6,879 bases of DNA from JBCBZH01 sp039815415 (lineage in GTDB: Bacteria; Bacteroidota; Rhodothermia; Rhodothermales; Rubricoccaceae). Location: contig JBCBZH010000240.1 in assembly GCA_039815415.1 (NCBI GenBank), forward strand, positions 1-6,879, read 5' to 3'. Position numbers and translations under genes: made by a program. This document shows, piece after piece, positions 5,628 through 6,879 of this stretch (position 1 is the stretch's first letter; each line of letters begins with the position of its first letter). The notes beneath the pieces were generated by a model that saw only the letters and a list, made by a program, of their open reading frames with translations, made no database searches and was not told the DNA's origin.

Positions 5628-6159
5628 GAGAGCTGCGGGGCTGCTGATCTCGGAGTGTCCACGTGACCGTTCCCCAGACGATCAGCTCCTGCTCGCCCTG
5701 CAGCTCGATGCACGGGTAGGCTGGGTTGGTGGCCAGCAGCATCACGCGCTCGCCGCGGCGGGCAAACTTCTTGACCGTCAGCTCGCCATCGACAGAGGCC
5801 ACCACAATGGCCCCGTGGACCGGAATCACGGCGCGGTCGACCACCAGGATGTCGCCGTGGAAGATGCCGTCGCCGGTCATGGACTCACCGGCACAGCGCA
5901 TGAAGAAGCACGAGGGGTTCGTGGCGCCCACCAGCTCCATCAGGTCGAGGTGATCCTCGACGTAGTCATCGGCCGGGCTGGGGAAGCCCGCGGGGACGTG
6001 CGAGAGCACGAGCGGCAGCGTCGGGCCACGGTCGAGGTCCTCGGCTGCAAGGATGTCGGTGATGATGAGCTGGCCAGGCGGTATCGGTGGAGCGAGGCCC
6101 ACAGAGAGTCCGTCGCCAGACTGGCCATCGCCGGAGTGAGGCACGAGGGAGAGCGCCAT
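5620..6159 (-). CDS. umuD: UmuD-like self-cleaving accessory protein (S24 peptidase family)
   Basis: This 179-residue protein has the LexA/UmuD serine-lysine autoprotease fold. The cleavage site is Ala57-Gly58 in VPAGFPSPADDYVED; E. coli UmuD has Cys-Gly there, while LexA has Ala-Gly. The nucleophile is S93 in CAGESM and the general base is K130 in ELTVKK. The 37-residue spacing equals that of S60 and K97 in E. coli UmuD. No helix-turn-helix precedes the cleavage site, so it is an accessory subunit, not a repressor. RecA-stimulated cleavage would give UmuD', which joins UmuC as Pol V. The N-terminal part before the cut is about 57 residues against 24 in E. coli, with a Gly/Ser/Pro-rich beginning; the ATG at 6159 lacks a clear Shine-Dalgarno, so the true start could be later. 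I see no SOS box of known type upstream. Confidence 0.92.
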   Translation of the reverse strand: MALSLVPHSGDGQSGDGLSVGLAPPIPPGQLIITDILAAEDLDRGPTLPLVLSHVPAGFPSPADDYVEDHLDLMELVGATNPSCFFMRCAGESMTGDGIFHGDILVVDRAVIPVHGAIVVASVDGELTVKKFARRGERVMLLATNPAYPCIELQGEQELIVWGTVTWTLRDQQPRSSRR

Positions 6160-6361
6160 AGATCAGATACCGGGTCGGGTGGGGGAGAGGCCCAAAGGAC
6201 TGCTCCCCCTGTGACATGCTGTGTGTCTCTCGCGCTCATGCGGCGCTCCCAGGCCGCGTGTGGCTCCGTTGGCGTCCTGCGCCCCCCTCCACAGTACCAC
6301 GGGGGCCAAGTGCTTAGAAGGCCGCTCAGGCGCTCGTGCACCTGTCGTCTCACAATCGACT

Positions 6362-6397
6362 TGGTGCGAGGTTAGATCCGCCGAGCTGGCGGGTCTA
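6362..6397. repeat. Dispersed intergenic repeat, copy 2, forming a strong hairpin
   Basis: TAGATCCGCC (6373-6382) pairs with GGCGGGTCTA (6388-6397) around a GAGCT loop, with one G-T pair. The block matches 3491-3523 (20 of 23 over its core). GTTAGAT at 6371-6377 fits the GTTRRRY core of integron attC sites, but no RYYYAAC partner lies upstream, so I do not call it attC. No T-tract follows, so it is not a classical terminator. Confidence 0.5.
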
Positions 6398-6421
6398 CCC
6401 TTGTGCGCCCACCGGATACTC

Positions 6422-6550
6422 ATGCGCTCTCAGCTCCGTGCGGCCTATTGTCAGGCTGACCTTCTCGTATGGCGCGCCACGCGTTTCTCGCTCGCGAGCT
6501 GGTGTTGGATCGCGGTGATTGCGCTGTTCGCTTGGAGCGTGGGCGCTTAG
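6422..6550 (+). CDS. Possible small membrane protein (doubtful)
   Basis: An ATG at 6422 gives 42 residues, beginning MRSQLRAAYCQADLL and ending with a hydrophobic segment (about residues 27-42, ASWCWIAVIALFAWSVGA) that could span the membrane. The frame is open further upstream, but that part is Cys/Arg/Pro-rich and unconvincing. No Shine-Dalgarno is seen. It could be a chance frame in GC-rich DNA. Confidence 0.2.
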   Translation: MRSQLRAAYCQADLLVWRATRFSLASWCWIAVIALFAWSVGA

Positions 6551-6557
6551 CGTCTTT

Positions 6558-6878
6558 CTACCTAGTCGATCCCGGAACGTAGGGTGACACTTTCATGTGG
6601 GCTTTTTCGCGTTCGTCGGAGACGCGCCACCAGCGAGAGGATCGGTCTGCAAACGAAAGTCCCCAGAGGCGCTCGCGGTGGATGTATGGAGGTGTCACGG
6701 ATGCCAACCGCTCAGACAGGATCCCAAACTGATCATGGATCTCGCTCCGTTTTACGGACCTAGGTTGATTCGCTGTACGCTCACGTAAATGCCTCATTGA
6801 AATCCCGATCCAGTCAACAATGTCAGCTAACACGTCGACGACCTCGGGACCATAGACCGCCTGTGCCGTAACGAACTC
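6558..6878 (-). CDS. C-terminal part of an unrecognised protein, cut by the window edge
   Basis: The minus-strand frame is open from the edge (starting E-F-V-T-A-Q-A-V-Y-G) to a TAG at 6558-6560, giving 106 residues. It is a soluble, charged sequence with an amphipathic segment (DVLADIVDWIGISMRHL) and an aromatic block (RLWGLSFADRSSRWWRV). I recognise no family. In-frame GTG at 6833 is an alternative start, but the frame runs on to the edge and is more likely partial. Codon use is mixed, closer to the ATPase-nuclease gene than to umuC. It is transcribed toward umuD. Confidence 0.4.
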   Translation of the reverse strand, partial: EFVTAQAVYGPEVVDVLADIVDWIGISMRHLRERTANQPRSVKRSEIHDQFGILSERLASVTPPYIHRERLWGLSFADRSSRWWRVSDEREKAHMKVSPYVPGSTR

Positions 6879-6879
6879 G

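Larger units (their letters stand above)
6160..6557. other. Mostly non-coding region upstream of umuD
   Basis: This stretch of nearly 400 bp must contain the umuD promoter, but I recognise no LexA box: no enteric CTG-N10-CAG palindrome, no GAAC-N4-GTTC, and no GTTC-N7-GTTC. It does hold GACA-N7-TGTC near 6212-6226, a 6-bp GC-rich inverted repeat (GCCCCC 6281-6286, GGGGGC 6301-6306), the hairpin repeat at 6362-6397 and a doubtful small ORF at 6422-6550. Longer frames across it have no family character. Confidence 0.4.

Noticed and set aside
6221..6550. 109-residue plus-strand frame upstream of umuD as a full gene
   Set aside because: The first two thirds are Cys/Arg/Pro-rich, cross a strong hairpin repeat and lack family character; only the last 42 residues could be a small membrane protein.

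Overview
The window comes from a high-GC bacterial chromosome or large mobile element. The taxon cannot be fixed from sequence alone; an environmental, non-enteric bacterium fits best. Composition is mosaic. A sampled 60-base line inside umuC (5041-5100) is about 67% GC, while one inside the large ATPase gene (2161-2220) is about 45%. The ATPase gene also uses many A/T-ending codons, so it looks acquired relative to its neighbours.

Layout. (1) 1-439: the 5' part of an alpha/beta-hydrolase (dienelactone-hydrolase-like) gene on the minus strand. Its family resemblance stops near position 95, and bases 1-60 read convincingly as the C-terminus of another plus-strand gene, so the hydrolase is probably truncated by an insertion. 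(2) 575-994: a small DoxX-type four-helix membrane protein on the plus strand, divergent from the hydrolase. (3) 995-1375: a gene-free, repeat-rich stretch. It holds a perfect 11-bp inverted repeat, two imperfect 38-bp direct repeats built from CCGTAG units spaced exactly 10 bp apart, and short tandem repeats. (4) 1376-3451: a 691-residue protein with an N-terminal GHKL (HSP90/MutL-type) ATPase domain and a C-terminal PD-(D/E)XK nuclease-like domain. (5) 3452-3611: a convergent intergenic gap with one copy of a dispersed GAGCTGGCG-centred repeat. (6) 3612-6159, minus strand: umuD, umuC and an isochorismatase-type cysteine hydrolase in that transcriptional order. (7) 6160-6557: mostly non-coding, with a second copy of the dispersed repeat that forms a strong hairpin, and a doubtful 42-residue membrane ORF. 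(8) 6558-6878: the C-terminal end of an unrecognised minus-strand gene running off the window.

How the genes relate. umuD and umuC are translationally coupled and encode the self-cleaving accessory protein and the catalytic subunit of an error-prone Y-family polymerase (Pol V type), which acts in the SOS response. The downstream cysteine hydrolase may be co-transcribed or may have its own promoter. The ATPase-nuclease stands alone, lower in GC and bordered by repeats, next to DNA-damage tolerance genes and a probable insertion scar. This is the setting expected of a mobile or accessory island. It is the best candidate for a poorly described system here: a one-gene nucleotide-dependent nuclease, possibly anti-phage or anti-plasmid. 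That role is inferred from domain architecture and context only.
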